DNA of 64,000 nt. Origin: Leisingera methylohalidivorans DSM 14336. Its GTDB lineage: Bacteria; Pseudomonadota; Alphaproteobacteria; Rhodobacterales; Rhodobacteraceae. The notes beneath the pieces were generated by a model. That model made no database searches and had not been told where the DNA came from. It saw only the letters and a program-made list of their open reading frames with translations. This document shows positions 1 to 9,657 of the stretch, one piece after another (position 1 is the first letter of the stretch; every line of letters starts with the position of its first letter). Made by a program: the position numbers and the translations under genes. Where the stretch lies: the NCBI RefSeq assembly GCF_000511355.1, contig NC_023135.1, positions 2,072,371 through 2,136,370 on the forward strand, written 5' to 3'.

Positions 1-655
1 CCCCGAACAGCACACCGCCGGCGATCATCATCCACTCGCCGCCCGCCAGCGCCTGCGCATCGCCCGGCGTGAAGATCAGCAGCAATACCCCCGCCGGGAC
101 GACCGCCAAGAACGCCTGAAAGCTCAGCACGGCGGAGGGCACTCCGGCATCCATTGTGCGGGTCATCAGATCGCGGGCCGCGACCCCCAGCACTGCCACC
201 ACCACCAGCAGCGCCGCCGGTTCAAACCCATCCAGCCCGGGGCGGATGATCAGCAGCACCCCGGCAAATCCGGTACAGATCGCCAGCCAGCGCCGCCAGC
301 CCACATCCTCTTTCAGAAACAGCGCCGCCCCCATGGTGATCACCAGGGGCGTTGCCTGAAACACCGCGGCCACCGTCGAAATATCCACCAGCGCCAACGC
401 CGAGGCAAACCCCATGGCGGATACCGCCTCGGACGCCGCCCGCATCACCGGCTTCTTGCGCCAGGCCCGCGCCGCCAGCAGCCGGTGCCCCTGCATCTTG
501 GCCATGGCCGCAAACACAAACCCGCTGCCCAGCCCCAGAAACAGCAGGATCTGCCCGACCGGCACGGTGCCCGACAGACGTTTGATGAACATGTCTTCAA
601 GCGTGAAAAAAGCCATCGAGACGATGACAAGAAAAATACCGTGCAGGTTGTTCAT
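1..655 (-). CDS. DMT superfamily (EamA-type) transporter, partial
   Basis: This is an inner-membrane transporter of the drug/metabolite (EamA) superfamily; the substrate cannot be told. It reads on the minus strand from an ATG at 655 (MNNLHGIFLVIVSMAFFTLE) and runs off the window at base 1, so the C-terminal part is missing. The visible 218 residues hold about six hydrophobic segments separated by short basic loops. The turn 'ATPLVITMGAALFLKEDVGWRRW' region is the usual EamA pattern at the end of the first repeat. A second DMT protein lies at 36.5 kb but is not closely similar. The family call is firm, the function open. Confidence 0.85.
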   Translation of the reverse strand, partial: MNNLHGIFLVIVSMAFFTLEDMFIKRLSGTVPVGQILLFLGLGSGFVFAAMAKMQGHRLLAARAWRKKPVMRAASEAVSAMGFASALALVDISTVAAVFQATPLVITMGAALFLKEDVGWRRWLAICTGFAGVLLIIRPGLDGFEPAALLVVVAVLGVAARDLMTRTMDAGVPSAVLSFQAFLAVVPAGVLLLIFTPGDAQALAGGEWMMIAGGVLFG

Positions 656-856
656 AAGCGCGCGTCCCGTATCGCGGACCGGCAGTGCGCCGGACCATCC
701 GGGCAAAGAACATCAGCGCCCCGGCACAGGCAACTCCGTTTCCGACCCGGCGTCATGACAAGACGTGAGCATACATATCAATTTCCGTGATGCGCCATGC
801 AGCTCCGGCCGCCGGCGCAACCGGAATTCAGCCATGAACGGGCACCGGGGCAGAGG

Positions 857-1270
857 CTACTCCGCCTTGCGCGGCACCCCGTACAGCTCCAGCTTATGCC
901 CGCGCAGCTCATAGCCCAGCTTGCGGGCGATCCGCTCCTGCAGCTCCTCGATCTCCGGGTCGCAGAACTCGATCACCTCGCCGGTGTTCATGTCGATCAG
1001 GTGGTCGTGATGCTCCCGCTCCGCATCCTCGTACCGCGCGCGCCCGTCGCCGAATTCCAGCCGCTCCAGAATACCTGCCTCCTCGAACAGCTTCACCGTG
1101 CGGTAGACGGTCGCGATCGAGATCGCCGCATCCATCGCGCTGGCGCGGGCGTAGAGCTCCTCCACATCCGGGTGATCACCGCTGTCCTGCAGCACCTGGG
1201 CAATCACCCGGCGCTGGCCGGTCATACGCAGCCCCTTGGCTTCGCAACGGGCGATAATCGGCTTTGTCAT
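857..1270 (-). CDS. fur: Fur-family metal-responsive transcriptional regulator (Fur/Mur type)
   Basis: A 137-residue Fur-family repressor. The winged helix covers roughly residues 10-75 (LRMTGQRRVIAQVL, then SIATVYRTVKLFEEAG as recognition region) and the metal-binding/dimerisation part follows, with HHDH at 87-90. There is no CxxC pair, so the structural zinc site of E. coli Fur is absent. The wording is of the Fur/Mur branch rather than Irr. In Roseobacter-group bacteria this branch mainly senses manganese (Mur), so iron control should not be assumed. I chose the ATG at 1270 because it begins at the usual family N terminus; the frame stays open upstream to 1348 without homology-like sequence. 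Confidence 0.88.
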   Translation of the reverse strand: MTKPIIARCEAKGLRMTGQRRVIAQVLQDSGDHPDVEELYARASAMDAAISIATVYRTVKLFEEAGILERLEFGDGRARYEDAEREHHDHLIDMNTGEVIEFCDPEIEELQERIARKLGYELRGHKLELYGVPRKAE

Positions 1271-1620
1271 CGATGGTCCTCGCGGTTTCTGGTCTTCCTC
1301 TTTAGCGGATGCAATCTGTGTCGAAAACAGACATTTCGCCGAGATCAATGGTTGACAACCGGTATATCCACAGCCATTTGACGCTCAGGCATCCCTCCCT
1401 GCCGCGTGAGCAGAGACCAAGACCGGGCGCACCGCATGTGCGTGACAAGACAGCCGGGGTCAAGTGATATGCCGACATTCCCAAAATCACGCGTGGGGAT
1501 TGCAGAGGCCAGCGGCCTGGCATCCGGCCAGCGCGCGCCCGAGGTCCCTGCCCCGCAAGAAACCGCTGGTTTGCAGCGGATCCGGCCCGTGCTGAATGCA
1601 GGGCTGTGAAAGGACGATAC
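1271..1620. other. Intergenic region between Fur gene and RNA helicase
   Basis: About 350 bases between divergently transcribed genes. It must hold both promoters. Short open frames here are not convincing, and I see no RNA gene or clear repeat. Confidence 0.5.
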
Positions 1621-2955
1621 GTGACTGAATTTTCGACCATGGGGCTTCCTGAAAAGCTCCTCACCCGTCTCCAGGACCTGGGCCTGAACGACCCCACCCC
1701 GATCCAGGCCCGCGCCATTCCGCATGCGCTCAACGGCCAGGACGTGCTGGGCCTTGCGCAAACCGGAACCGGCAAGACCGCCGCCTTCGGCGTGCCGCTG
1801 ATCGCACAGATGATGCAATACGGCCGCAAGCCTGCCGCCAACACCGTGCGCGGCCTGGTGCTGGCGCCGACCCGCGAGCTGGCAAACCAGATCGCCGCGA
1901 CCCTGAAAGGGCTCACCGAAAACACCCCGATGAAAGTCGGCCTGGTGGTCGGCGGCGTGTCCATCAACCCGCAGATCTCCCGCATTGCCAAGGGCACCGA
2001 TATCCTGGTCGCCACCCCGGGCCGGCTGATCGACATCCTCGACCGCGGCGCGCTGGACCTTGGCTCCTGCGACTTCCTGGTGCTGGACGAGGCCGACCAG
2101 ATGCTGGATCTCGGCTTCATCCACACCCTGCGCAAGATTGCAGCCCTGCTGCCGGCCGAGCGCCAGACCATGCTGTTCTCGGCCACCATGCCCAAGCAGA
2201 TGAACGAGATCGCCAACTCCTACCTGCAAAGCCCGGTCCGGATCGAGGTCTCGCCTCCGGGCAAGGCCGCCGACAAGGTCACCCAGTCGGTGCATTTCAT
2301 CGCCAAGGCGGAAAAGCTGAGCCTCCTGAAGGAACTGCTGGCCGACCACAAGGATGAGCGCGCGCTGGTCTTCGGCCGCACCAAGCACGGCATGGAAAAG
2401 CTGATGAAGGTGCTGGACAAGGCAGGCTTTGCTGCTGCCGCCATCCACGGCAACAAATCCCAGGGCCAGCGCGAACGCGCCCTTGCCGCCTTCAAATCCG
2501 GCGACATCAAGGTTCTGGTCGCCACCGATGTGGCCGCCCGCGGCCTCGACATCCCCGACGTGAAACACGTCTACAACTACGAGCTGCCCAATGTGCCGGA
2601 CGCCTATGTCCACCGCATCGGCCGCACCGCGCGCGCAGGCAAGGACGGCGCTGCCATCGCCTTCTGCTCGCCCGATGAAATGGACGAACTGAAGGCAATC
2701 CAGAAGGTGATGAAGACCACCATCCCTGTCGCCTCGGGCCGCGCTTGGGAAGCCCTGCCGGATCCGGCGGCCCCCGGTGGCAAACCGGGCGGCCGTCCCG
2801 GCGGACGCCGCGGCGGCGGCGGTTTCGGCGGCGGCAAACCCGGCGGCCAGCGCCGCCGCGGCGGCGGCGGCAAGGGCAATCCCCAGGGCGCAAGCGCCGG
2901 CGGCGGAATCCCCGGCGGCGCACAGCGCGGCGGCCAGAAACAGCGCGCCCGCTGA
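1621..2955 (+). CDS. rhlE: DEAD-box ATP-dependent RNA helicase (RhlE-like)
   Basis: This enzyme unwinds RNA duplexes with ATP, probably in ribosome assembly or mRNA turnover. All core motifs are present in order: Q motif (DPTPIQARAIP), Walker A (AQTGTGKT), APTRELA, TPGRLID, DEAD as VLDEADQ, SAT, then in the second RecA domain ARGLDIPDVKHV and HRIGRTAR. After about residue 375 the tail is almost pure Gly/Arg/Lys (GGRPGGRRGGGG), an RGG-like RNA-binding extension typical of RhlE. The GTG at 1621 has AAAGGA six to eleven bases upstream and gives the normal N terminus (TEFSTMGLPEKLL); an in-frame ATG at 1606 would precede the ribosome binding site. Assignment as RhlE rather than another DEAD-box subgroup is likely, not certain. 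Confidence 0.92.
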   Translation: MTEFSTMGLPEKLLTRLQDLGLNDPTPIQARAIPHALNGQDVLGLAQTGTGKTAAFGVPLIAQMMQYGRKPAANTVRGLVLAPTRELANQIAATLKGLTENTPMKVGLVVGGVSINPQISRIAKGTDILVATPGRLIDILDRGALDLGSCDFLVLDEADQMLDLGFIHTLRKIAALLPAERQTMLFSATMPKQMNEIANSYLQSPVRIEVSPPGKAADKVTQSVHFIAKAEKLSLLKELLADHKDERALVFGRTKHGMEKLMKVLDKAGFAAAAIHGNKSQGQRERALAAFKSGDIKVLVATDVAARGLDIPDVKHVYNYELPNVPDAYVHRIGRTARAGKDGAAIAFCSPDEMDELKAIQKVMKTTIPVASGRAWEALPDPAAPGGKPGGRPGGRRGGGGFGGGKPGGQRRRGGGGKGNPQGASAGGGIPGGAQRGGQKQRAR

Positions 2956-3037
2956 CCTCCTGGTGCTGATCCGCCCCACGAACGGCGCCAGCGCTGTTCA
3001 TCTTTGAAGCGGAGCAGCGCAAACACATACGCAAACC

Positions 3038-3069
3038 GGCACCCGGGGGCAGACTTGCCCCCGGGTGCC
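3038..3069. terminator. Strong GC hairpin downstream of the helicase gene
   Basis: Perfect 14-bp stem (GGCACCCGGGGGCA at 3038-3051 with its complement at 3056-3069) and a 4-base loop, between the ends of two convergent genes. No clear U tract follows, so it may act in both directions or simply protect mRNA ends. Confidence 0.6.
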
Positions 3070-3085
3070 TCTCCGTCTTGATCCT

Positions 3086-3166
3086 GCGCTGCGCAGCAGC
3101 GCCCGGCCCAAGACTGCCAGGGCGTTTCAGGCGCAGCCTGAAGCACCCGCGGGCGCGGGAGCCCTC
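3086..3166. repeat. REP-like intergenic element, copy 1
   Basis: A short stem (GCGCTG/CAGCGC) is followed directly by CCGGCCCAAG and, after about 35 bases, by a GGGCGCGGGAGCCC-type segment. The same arrangement recurs at 14529, 40297 and about 46238, each time between genes. The boundaries are approximate. Confidence 0.45.
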
Positions 3167-3196
3167 CCCCAGCCCCCCCCGGACGCAAGCCCGTGA

Positions 3197-3901
3197 TCAC
3201 GCCTCCCGCAAATCCGCCCAGACCGGCAAATGGTCCGAGGCGATATGCGCAGGCCGCGCCCCATGCACCCCATGCGCAACAGCTTTCAACCGCTTGCAAT
3301 ACGCAATCCGGTCCAAGGCCCCCAGCGGCCGCAGCGCCGGAAAGCTCGCCTTGGGCGGCAGGAAAGTCAGCGCCGGAGTGATATGCTCCAGCACCGGCAT
3401 ACGCGACCATTCGTTGAAATCCCCCGCCAGCACCACCGCGCTGTCCTCGCGCTGTGCGGCACGGGCCAAGGCATGCATCTGCTCGCGCCGTGCCCGCCCC
3501 GTCAGCCCCAGATGCGCGCCGATCACCCGGACCGGCCCCAGAACCGTCTTCAGCTGAACCCAGACCGCGCCGCGCGGCTCCAGTCCCGGCAATGCGATAT
3601 GGCCTTTGGCCTGCAACTGCAAACCGCCCCGGAACAGCACTGCATTGCCATGCCAGCCCAGGGAACCCGCGCCGCCCAGATCCGCCGCCTGCCAGCCGGT
3701 TTCCGCGACCAGAAAATGCGGCAGCGCCGCGGGCCGCGGCGGCAGCCGTTTGTCGGCCTCCTGCAGCACCACGACATCCGCATCCAGCCCGGCCAGCACC
3801 TGCAGGATGCGTTCAGGCCGCCGGCGCAGGTCCAGGCCGATACATTTCTGAATATTATAAGTGGCGACCCGCAGCGTGTCCTGCGGCGGTTGATCGGGCA
3901 T
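3197..3901 (-). CDS. Endonuclease/exonuclease/phosphatase (EEP) family hydrolase
   Basis: A 234-residue metal-dependent phosphodiesterase of the EEP (DNase I/exonuclease III-like) fold. Visible motifs are the N-terminal VATYNIQKC with its metal-site Asn, LQEAD with the metal-binding Glu, VVLAGDFNEW with the Asp/Asn pair, and the C-terminal ASDHLPVWADL with the catalytic Asp-His. There is no signal peptide. The ATG at 3901 (MPDQPPQDTLRVATYN) places the first motif at the family position; an upstream ATG at 3961 adds 20 residues without homology-like character. Whether the substrate is nucleic acid, phospholipid or inositol phosphate cannot be read from the sequence. It is distinct from the true Xth at 39482. 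Confidence 0.85.
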   Translation of the reverse strand: MPDQPPQDTLRVATYNIQKCIGLDLRRRPERILQVLAGLDADVVVLQEADKRLPPRPAALPHFLVAETGWQAADLGGAGSLGWHGNAVLFRGGLQLQAKGHIALPGLEPRGAVWVQLKTVLGPVRVIGAHLGLTGRARREQMHALARAAQREDSAVVLAGDFNEWSRMPVLEHITPALTFLPPKASFPALRPLGALDRIAYCKRLKAVAHGVHGARPAHIASDHLPVWADLREA

Positions 3902-4054
3902 CCGGTCCCTCCAGGCTACTCGGGAGTTTGGCGCAGGACACACCTGAAACACAACGGTCAACCCGCCGCGCGCGTTGCCCGGGGGCTGTCTGCCCCCTCT
4001 TGCGCCTGCGGCTCAATTCACCCCCGGGAGTATCTGGAACCGGAAAGACACCCG

Positions 4055-5473
4055 TCAGGTCCCGCAGAAGGTCGCCTGCACCACTTCTTCCGGTGCCGGC
4101 GGGCGTTGCAGGTCCGCGTGCTCCGGCTGGTCCGCATAGGGGCTGGCCAGAACCGCGTTCAGCCGGTGAAACAACGCATAGTCTCCCGCCACGGCGCCTG
4201 CGATCATTTCTTCGATGCGGTGGTTGCGCGGGATAAAGGCCGGGTTGGCGGCCCGCATCACCGCTTGCGGGTCCGGCTCATCCGCCAGCCGCGCCTGCCA
4301 GCCTTCGGCCCAGCTGTCATAGGCGGCCGGTTCAGTGAACTGGCCCCGTGCCCCGCCCTCCGCCAGCGCGCGGAACGTGTTGGTGAAATCGCTTTGGTTT
4401 TCTGCCATCCGCTCCAGCAGGCCGGTGACCAGCTCCAGGTCGTTCTCCTGCGCCGAGGCGAGCCCCAGCTTGGCCCGGAACCGGGTCAGCCAGGCGTCCT
4501 CGGTCAGCTGCGGCATTGCATGAACGATTTCCGTGGCTTCCGCGACTCCCGCTTGCGGATCCTCCAGCTGCTGGATCAGCGCCGTCGCCAGCTGCGCCAG
4601 GTTCCACACTGCAATACTGGGCTGATTGGCATAGGCATACCGCCGCCCGCGGTCGATCGACGAAAACACCGTATGCGGATGGTAGACATCCAAAAAGGCG
4701 CAAGGCCCGTAGTCGATGGTTTCGCCCGAGATCGCGGAATTGTCGGTGTTCATCACCCCGTGGATAAAGCCCACGCCCATCCAGGCGGCGATCAGCTTGG
4801 CCTGAGCGTCGCGCACTGCACGCAGCAGCCCCATCGGCCCCTCGGCATCCGGATAATGGCGCGCAATCGCGTATTCGGTCAGCTGGCGCAGGCTGTGCCT
4901 GTCGCCGCGCGCGGCAAAGACCTGAAAGGTGCCGACCCGCAAATGGCTGGCGGCCACCCGCGTCAGCACCGCACCGGGCAGGGCTCCTTCGCGCCAGACG
5001 GTCTCGCCGGTCTCCACCGCCGCCAGGGCGCGGGTGGTGGGGATGCCAAGCGCATGCATCGCCTCGCTGACCACATATTCGCGCAGCACCGGACCAAGCC
5101 AGGCACGGCCATCGCCGCCGCGCGAATAGGGCGTGCGGCCCGAGCCTTTCAGCTGGATGTCGCGCCGTGTGCCGTCGGTCCCGGCCACCTCTCCCAGCAG
5201 GATTGCCCGGCCGTCGCCAAGCTGCGGATTATAGGTGCCGAACTGGTGCCCGGCGTAAATCTGCGCCAGCGGGTCCGCCCCCTCGGGCACCGTATTGCCG
5301 CCAAAGACCTGCGCCATTTCCGCCGTCTCGCCGGGGCTGATGCCCATCACCCGGGCCAGATCCTCGTTAAAGGCAATCAGCCTCGGCGCCTTCACCGCCT
5401 GCGGCGCCAGTTTGGAGTAGAACTGCCCCGGCAGGGCAGCATATGTGTTGTCGAACGGGATCATCATTGTCAT
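4055..5473 (-). CDS. selO: SelO/YdiU family protein adenylyltransferase
   Basis: A 472-residue pseudokinase-fold enzyme of the SelO (YdiU, UPF0061) family, which AMPylates proteins and is linked to redox homeostasis. Recognisable blocks are [23 protein letters not shown], the kinase-like Lys in [30 protein letters not shown] (metal-binding/catalytic region) and [14 protein letters not shown]. The protein ends TFCGT: a cysteine sits where animal SelO carries selenocysteine, and the usual bacterial C terminus is intact. Length is normal for the family. The start at 5473 ([15 protein letters not shown]) is standard; internal ATGs two or three codons later cannot be excluded. It is transcribed divergently from the cupin gene. 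Confidence 0.95.
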   Translation of the reverse strand: MTMMIPFDNTYAALPGQFYSKLAPQAVKAPRLIAFNEDLARVMGISPGETAEMAQVFGGNTVPEGADPLAQIYAGHQFGTYNPQLGDGRAILLGEVAGTDGTRRDIQLKGSGRTPYSRGGDGRAWLGPVLREYVVSEAMHALGIPTTRALAAVETGETVWREGALPGAVLTRVAASHLRVGTFQVFAARGDRHSLRQLTEYAIARHYPDAEGPMGLLRAVRDAQAKLIAAWMGVGFIHGVMNTDNSAISGETIDYGPCAFLDVYHPHTVFSSIDRGRRYAYANQPSIAVWNLAQLATALIQQLEDPQAGVAEATEIVHAMPQLTEDAWLTRFRAKLGLASAQENDLELVTGLLERMAENQSDFTNTFRALAEGGARGQFTEPAAYDSWAEGWQARLADEPDPQAVMRAANPAFIPRNHRIEEMIAGAVAGDYALFHRLNAVLASPYADQPEHADLQRPPAPEEVVQATFCGT

Positions 5474-5538
5474 GGCCCAAACATATGACTGGCACAGAGA
5501 TTTACCAGCACCAAAGGACCAAAGGGGAGCGCGCGCAG

Positions 5539-5958
5539 ATGACCGCAGACCAGATCATCGAACACCTGGGCCTTCAACAGCACCCCGAGGGCGGCTGGTA
5601 CAAGGAAACCTGGCGCGCCGGAAACGAGGGCCGTCCCACCGGCACCTGCATCTATTTCCTGCTGAAAGGCGCCGAGCGCAGCCACTGGCACCGCGTCGAC
5701 GCCACCGAGATCTGGCTCTATCATTCCGGCGCTCCGCTGGTTCTGTCGGTTGCCGCCTCCAGCGAAGGCCTTGCCCGGGATCATTTGCTGACCCCGGATC
5801 TGAACACAGGCGCGCCGCAGCTGATTGTTCCGCAGGGCCACTGGCAGGCCGCCCGTACCACCGGGGACTACACATTGGTCAGCTGCACCGTCTCGCCGGG
5901 GTTCCAGTTCGAAGGGTTCGAGCTTGCACAGCCAGGCTTCGGCATCCCGCGCGGCTGA
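5539..5958 (+). CDS. Cupin-fold protein (DUF985 family)
   Basis: A 139-residue cupin-like protein of the DUF985 group. The hallmark start is [20 protein letters not shown], followed by [24 protein letters not shown] and [21 protein letters not shown], which form the small beta barrel. The His residues of SHWHR could bind a metal as in true cupins. AAAGGGGAG at 5520-5528 lies about ten bases before the ATG at 5539, which supports this start over the longer frame from 5443. No enzymatic activity is established for the family as far as I know. It lies between selO (divergent) and a desaturase gene 45 bases downstream, with which it may be co-transcribed. Confidence 0.88.
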   Translation: MTADQIIEHLGLQQHPEGGWYKETWRAGNEGRPTGTCIYFLLKGAERSHWHRVDATEIWLYHSGAPLVLSVAASSEGLARDHLLTPDLNTGAPQLIVPQGHWQAARTTGDYTLVSCTVSPGFQFEGFELAQPGFGIPRG

Positions 5959-6003
5959 CCCCGCCTCTTGCAGCGAATCAGCATACTGGACAAGACTGTC
6001 CAT

Positions 6004-6906
6004 ATGCCTGCTGAATTGGATCACACGGCCCTGATCAAATCGCTGCCGCCGGAAACCAAAGCGTCCCTGACTGCCCGTTCGGATGCGGCCGGTCTGCGGC
6101 ACCTTGCGCTGTACCTTGCCGCACTGGCGGGCAGCACCGCTGGCATGGTGCTGCAGGTGCCCTTCTGGCCGCTTCTGATGCTGCCGCAGGGGGTGCTGCT
6201 GGTGTTCCTGTTCACCCTCAGCCACGAATGCACCCACCAGACGCCGTTCCGCAGCAAAGCCCTGAACGAGGCCGCGGGCCATCTCTGCGCCCTGGCGATG
6301 GCGCTGCCCTTTGTCTGGTTCCGCTACTTCCACCTGGCGCATCACAAATTCACCAACGACCCCGAACGCGACCCCGAGCTGGAACACGGGCCGCGCCCGG
6401 TGACCGTGGCCCAATGGCTCATATACCTCAGCGGCTGGAGCTATTGGCGCGGCATGGGCAAGACCATTTGGCGCAATGCATTCGGCACCATTGATGCCCC
6501 CTATCTGCCGCAACGCCGCCACGCGCATATGCGGCTGGAGGCGCGGCTGCTGCTGGCAGCCTATGCAGCCGCCCTGCTGACCCTTCTGGCGTCACCGCTG
6601 ATCTTGTGGCTGTGGCTTGTGCCGCTGCTGATCGGCCAGCCGTTCCTTCGCGCTTACCTCCTGGCGGAACACGGTCTTTGCCCGCCGGTCGCCAACATGC
6701 TGGAGAACTCCCGCACCACATATACCAGCCAGGCGGTGCGGTTTCTGGCCTGGAACATGCCCTACCATGCCGAGCATCACGCTTTTCCGACTGTGCCGTT
6801 CCACCAGCTGCCGGCCTTCCACGCCATCACCCAGGCGCATCTGAAGTCAACGTCAGACGGCTATGGCGCGTTCACGGCGGGCTATGTGAAGCAGCTGACC
6901 CGCTGA
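6004..6906 (+). CDS. Membrane fatty acid desaturase/hydroxylase-type diiron protein
   Basis: An integral membrane diiron enzyme of about 300 residues that introduces double bonds or hydroxyl groups into acyl chains or related lipids. The three histidine boxes are all present: HECTH (residues 74-78), HLAHH (110-114) and HAEHH (near 260). Hydrophobic pairs lie around residues 35-70, 95-108 and 180-215. The ATG at 6004 (MPAELDHTALIKSLPP) is preferred; an upstream ATG at 5968 would add an unlikely basic stretch. Carotenoid-type oxygenases share the same histidine pattern, so the exact substrate is open. It follows the cupin gene on the same strand. Confidence 0.87.
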   Translation: MPAELDHTALIKSLPPETKASLTARSDAAGLRHLALYLAALAGSTAGMVLQVPFWPLLMLPQGVLLVFLFTLSHECTHQTPFRSKALNEAAGHLCALAMALPFVWFRYFHLAHHKFTNDPERDPELEHGPRPVTVAQWLIYLSGWSYWRGMGKTIWRNAFGTIDAPYLPQRRHAHMRLEARLLLAAYAAALLTLLASPLILWLWLVPLLIGQPFLRAYLLAEHGLCPPVANMLENSRTTYTSQAVRFLAWNMPYHAEHHAFPTVPFHQLPAFHAITQAHLKSTSDGYGAFTAGYVKQLTR

Positions 6907-6989
6907 CCCGGCCAGCGCAGACCAACTTAAGTCCGGCAAAGAATCTTGGCAGGAAATTCCGGCCGGGCGTCTTGCAGAGTTCCGAAGCG

Positions 6990-8099
6990 TCACGCCCCCG
7001 GCACGCTCACCACCCCGCCGCCGACACAGGCGCTGACACCTGTAGTGCCGGGGCAGGATGTCGCCATTCCCCGCGCAACCCGCACCGCCAGATGGGCAAA
7101 GGCCTGCGCCTCCAGCATATCGCCGTCCAGGCCTGCGTCCTCGACCGGTTTCACCGCACAATCCAGCGACACCCGCAGCATCTCCATCAGCACCGGATTA
7201 TGGCGGCCGCCGCCGGTGACCAGCACCGCCTCCGGCGGCTCCGGGCAATGCTCCATCCCTTGCGCAACCGAGGCGGCGCACATCGCGATCAATGTCGCGG
7301 CCGCGTCAGCATCGCTCAGCTCGTTCACCAGCCCCACCATCTCGGCAAAGTCATTCCGGTCCAGTGACTTGGGCGGCATTCTTGCAAAATAGGGCTCGGC
7401 CAGAAACAGCTCCAGCGCGCCTGTCTCCACTTTGCCGGAGCGCGCAACCTTGCCATCCGCGTCCCAGGGAATGCCCAGCCGCTCCTGCACCAGATCATTG
7501 ACCGGCGCATTGGCCGGGCCGGTGTCGAACGCCAGCAGCGCGCCCGGGTCCTCAGGCCGCTCGAACCGCGGATCCACATAGGTGAGGTTGCCGACCCCGC
7601 CCAGGTTCAGGAAACATAAGGGCCGCTCGGCGCCGATGTATTTCGCACAGGCAAAGTGAAAGAACGGCGCCAGCGGCGCGCCTTCGCCGCCCAGCGAGAC
7701 ATCATCCGAGCGGAAATCCCAGACCACCGGCTTGCGCAATCTCTCTGCCAGCGCCGCCCCGTCCCCCACCTGCAGCGTGCCTTGCAGCCGCGGCGCATGG
7801 GCCAGGGTCTGGCCGTGAAAGCCGATGATCTCCACGTCCTCGAAGCCTGCCAGCGCCGCCGCATGGGCCGCGTCGCAAACCCCGGCCGCCGCCTCGACCT
7901 CCGGCCCTGTCCATTTGCCCAGCCCGGCGCGCAGCACGCTGCGTTCCGCCACCGAATATTCGCGGTAACTGCTGGCGCCGAACCCGTGGATACGCGCGCC
8001 ATCGGTGACGACAACAGCCGCATCCACCCCGTCCAGCGAGGTGCCGCTCATCGCCCCCAGCGCCCGCACCGCGCCTGTTTTTGCTATGGCCCTGCTCAT
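6990..8099 (-). CDS. anmK: Anhydro-N-acetylmuramic acid kinase
   Basis: This enzyme converts recycled 1,6-anhydro-MurNAc to MurNAc-6-phosphate in peptidoglycan salvage. The 369-residue protein shows the ATP-binding [15 protein letters not shown] near the N terminus, GFHGQTLAH, the [12 protein letters not shown] block, [14 protein letters not shown], and [17 protein letters not shown] near the C terminus, all in order. The chosen ATG at 8099 ([19 protein letters not shown]) starts just before the first motif; the longer frame to 8240 lacks homology-like sequence. It is divergent from tyrS, as is common in this group. Together with nagZ at 29.3 kb it supports an anhydro-muropeptide recycling route. 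Confidence 0.95.
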   Translation of the reverse strand: MSRAIAKTGAVRALGAMSGTSLDGVDAAVVVTDGARIHGFGASSYREYSVAERSVLRAGLGKWTGPEVEAAAGVCDAAHAAALAGFEDVEIIGFHGQTLAHAPRLQGTLQVGDGAALAERLRKPVVWDFRSDDVSLGGEGAPLAPFFHFACAKYIGAERPLCFLNLGGVGNLTYVDPRFERPEDPGALLAFDTGPANAPVNDLVQERLGIPWDADGKVARSGKVETGALELFLAEPYFARMPPKSLDRNDFAEMVGLVNELSDADAAATLIAMCAASVAQGMEHCPEPPEAVLVTGGGRHNPVLMEMLRVSLDCAVKPVEDAGLDGDMLEAQAFAHLAVRVARGMATSCPGTTGVSACVGGGVVSVPGA

Positions 8100-8243
8100 G
8101 GCCTCTGCCCCTTTATAGGTTCCGGGCCGCCCCGCCCGTTCGCACGCCATGATACAGTGCTTATTTTGCCGGGAAAACAGGTTCCAACCGGCGCCAATGC
8201 GATTTATACGGCATGGTGCAAAACCTAGAGACCGAGGCATGTT

Positions 8244-9500
8244 ATGACCTACACTCCCAAATCGGACTTCATCGCAGTGATGATGGAACGCGGGTTCCTC
8301 GCGGACTGCACCGATTATCAGGGGCTGGATGACGCCCTGCTCAGCGGTGTGCGCCCGGCCTATATCGGCTTTGACGCCACAGCCAAGTCATTGCACGTCG
8401 GCTCGCTGATCCAGATCATGATGCTGCGCTGGTTCCAGAAAACCGGCCACCAGCCGATCACCCTGATGGGTGGCGGCACCACCAAGGTGGGCGATCCCTC
8501 CTTCCGCGCCGATGAGCGCCCGCTGTTGACCGAGGCCCAGATCGACGACAATATTGCGGGCATCAAAAAGGTGTTCTCCGCCTACATCGACTTTGACAGC
8601 GACGCCCCCAACAAGGCGCTGATGCTGAACAACGCCGAATGGCTGGACGGATTGAACTACCTGGAATTCCTGCGCGACATCGGCCGCCACTTCTCGGTGA
8701 ACCGGATGCTGTCGTTCGAAAGCGTGAAATCGCGCCTCGACCGCGAACAGTCGCTGTCGTTCCTCGAGTTCAATTACATGATCCTGCAGGCCTATGACTT
8801 CATGGAGCTGAACAACCGCTACGGCTGCATTCTGCAAATGGGCGGCTCGGACCAATGGGGCAACATCGTCAACGGCATCGACCTCACCCGCCGGGTGATC
8901 GACCATGAGGTCTATGGCCTCACCTCGCCGCTGCTGACCACCTCGGACGGCCGCAAGATGGGCAAAAGCCAAGGCGGTGCAATCTGGCTGAACGGCGAGA
9001 TGCTGTCGCCTTACGAGTTCTGGCAGTTCTGGCGCAACACCACCGACGCCGACGTCGGCCGCTTCCTCAAGCTTTACACCGAGCTGCCGGTCGCTGAATG
9101 CGACCGCCTCGGCGCGCTGCAGGGCTCCGAGATCAACGAGGGCAAGGTGATCCTCGCCAACGAGGTGACCAAACTGCTGCACGGCGCCGATGCGGCAGCG
9201 GCGGCAGAAGCCACCGCACGCGAAGTGTTCGAGAAGGGCGGCGTCGGCGATGACCTCCCCACCCTGTCGCTGTCTTCGGCGGATCTGGGCGACGGAATGT
9301 CCATCGTGCAGCTGATCGTGAAATCCGGCCTCGCGAAATCGGGCAAGGACGCCAAGCGGCTGATTTCCGAAAACGGCGCCCGCATCGACGACCAGCCGCT
9401 CACCGATGCGGGCCTGATGATCGACGCAGGCGCGCTGTCTTCACCGATCAAGCTGAGCGCCGGCAAGAAACGCCACGCTCTGGTCCGGCTGGACGGCTGA
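8244..9500 (+). CDS. tyrS: Tyrosyl-tRNA synthetase
   Basis: Class I aminoacyl-tRNA synthetase charging tRNA-Tyr in the cytoplasm. The 418-residue sequence has the HIGH-like LHVGSLIQ near residue 52, the tyrosine-pocket and tRNA-binding blocks ([30 protein letters not shown]), the KMSKS loop as [10 protein letters not shown], and a C-terminal S4 RNA-binding domain ([21 protein letters not shown]). The length is normal. The ATG at 8244 follows a purine-rich stretch (AGAGACCGAGG). A hairpin shared with the convergent LysR gene follows at 9578. Confidence 0.97.
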   Translation: MTYTPKSDFIAVMMERGFLADCTDYQGLDDALLSGVRPAYIGFDATAKSLHVGSLIQIMMLRWFQKTGHQPITLMGGGTTKVGDPSFRADERPLLTEAQIDDNIAGIKKVFSAYIDFDSDAPNKALMLNNAEWLDGLNYLEFLRDIGRHFSVNRMLSFESVKSRLDREQSLSFLEFNYMILQAYDFMELNNRYGCILQMGGSDQWGNIVNGIDLTRRVIDHEVYGLTSPLLTTSDGRKMGKSQGGAIWLNGEMLSPYEFWQFWRNTTDADVGRFLKLYTELPVAECDRLGALQGSEINEGKVILANEVTKLLHGADAAAAAEATAREVFEKGGVGDDLPTLSLSSADLGDGMSIVQLIVKSGLAKSGKDAKRLISENGARIDDQPLTDAGLMIDAGALSSPIKLSAGKKRHALVRLDG

Positions 9501-9577
9501 CGGCACTGCAGGATTTGCGGAAACCGGAGCCTTCCGGCACAGCCCGTCACGGTAAATGGTTCATATGAGCGATCACC

Positions 9578-9608
9578 GGGTTCGGAACGCAATCGCCGCT
9601 CCGAACCC
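9578..9608. terminator. Hairpin between convergent tyrS and LysR genes
   Basis: A 9-bp perfect stem (GGGTTCGGA at 9578-9586, TCCGAACCC at 9600-9608) with a 13-base loop, between two convergent gene ends. No U run is visible, so the terminator call is moderate. Confidence 0.4.
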
Positions 9609-9657
9609 GAGTGCCAGATGCTGCGGACCGGATGAGTGGCTGCTTTGGCGAATGGGC

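Noticed and set aside
1345..2979. 544-residue minus-strand open frame opposite the RNA helicase
   Set aside because: The helicase has all DEAD-box motifs on the other strand; this frame is low-complexity.
3230..5488. 752-residue plus-strand open frame opposite the EEP and selO genes
   Set aside because: It is antisense to two well-supported genes. Its translation is Arg/His/Gln-rich without any domain, which is the usual shadow of high-GC codon bias.
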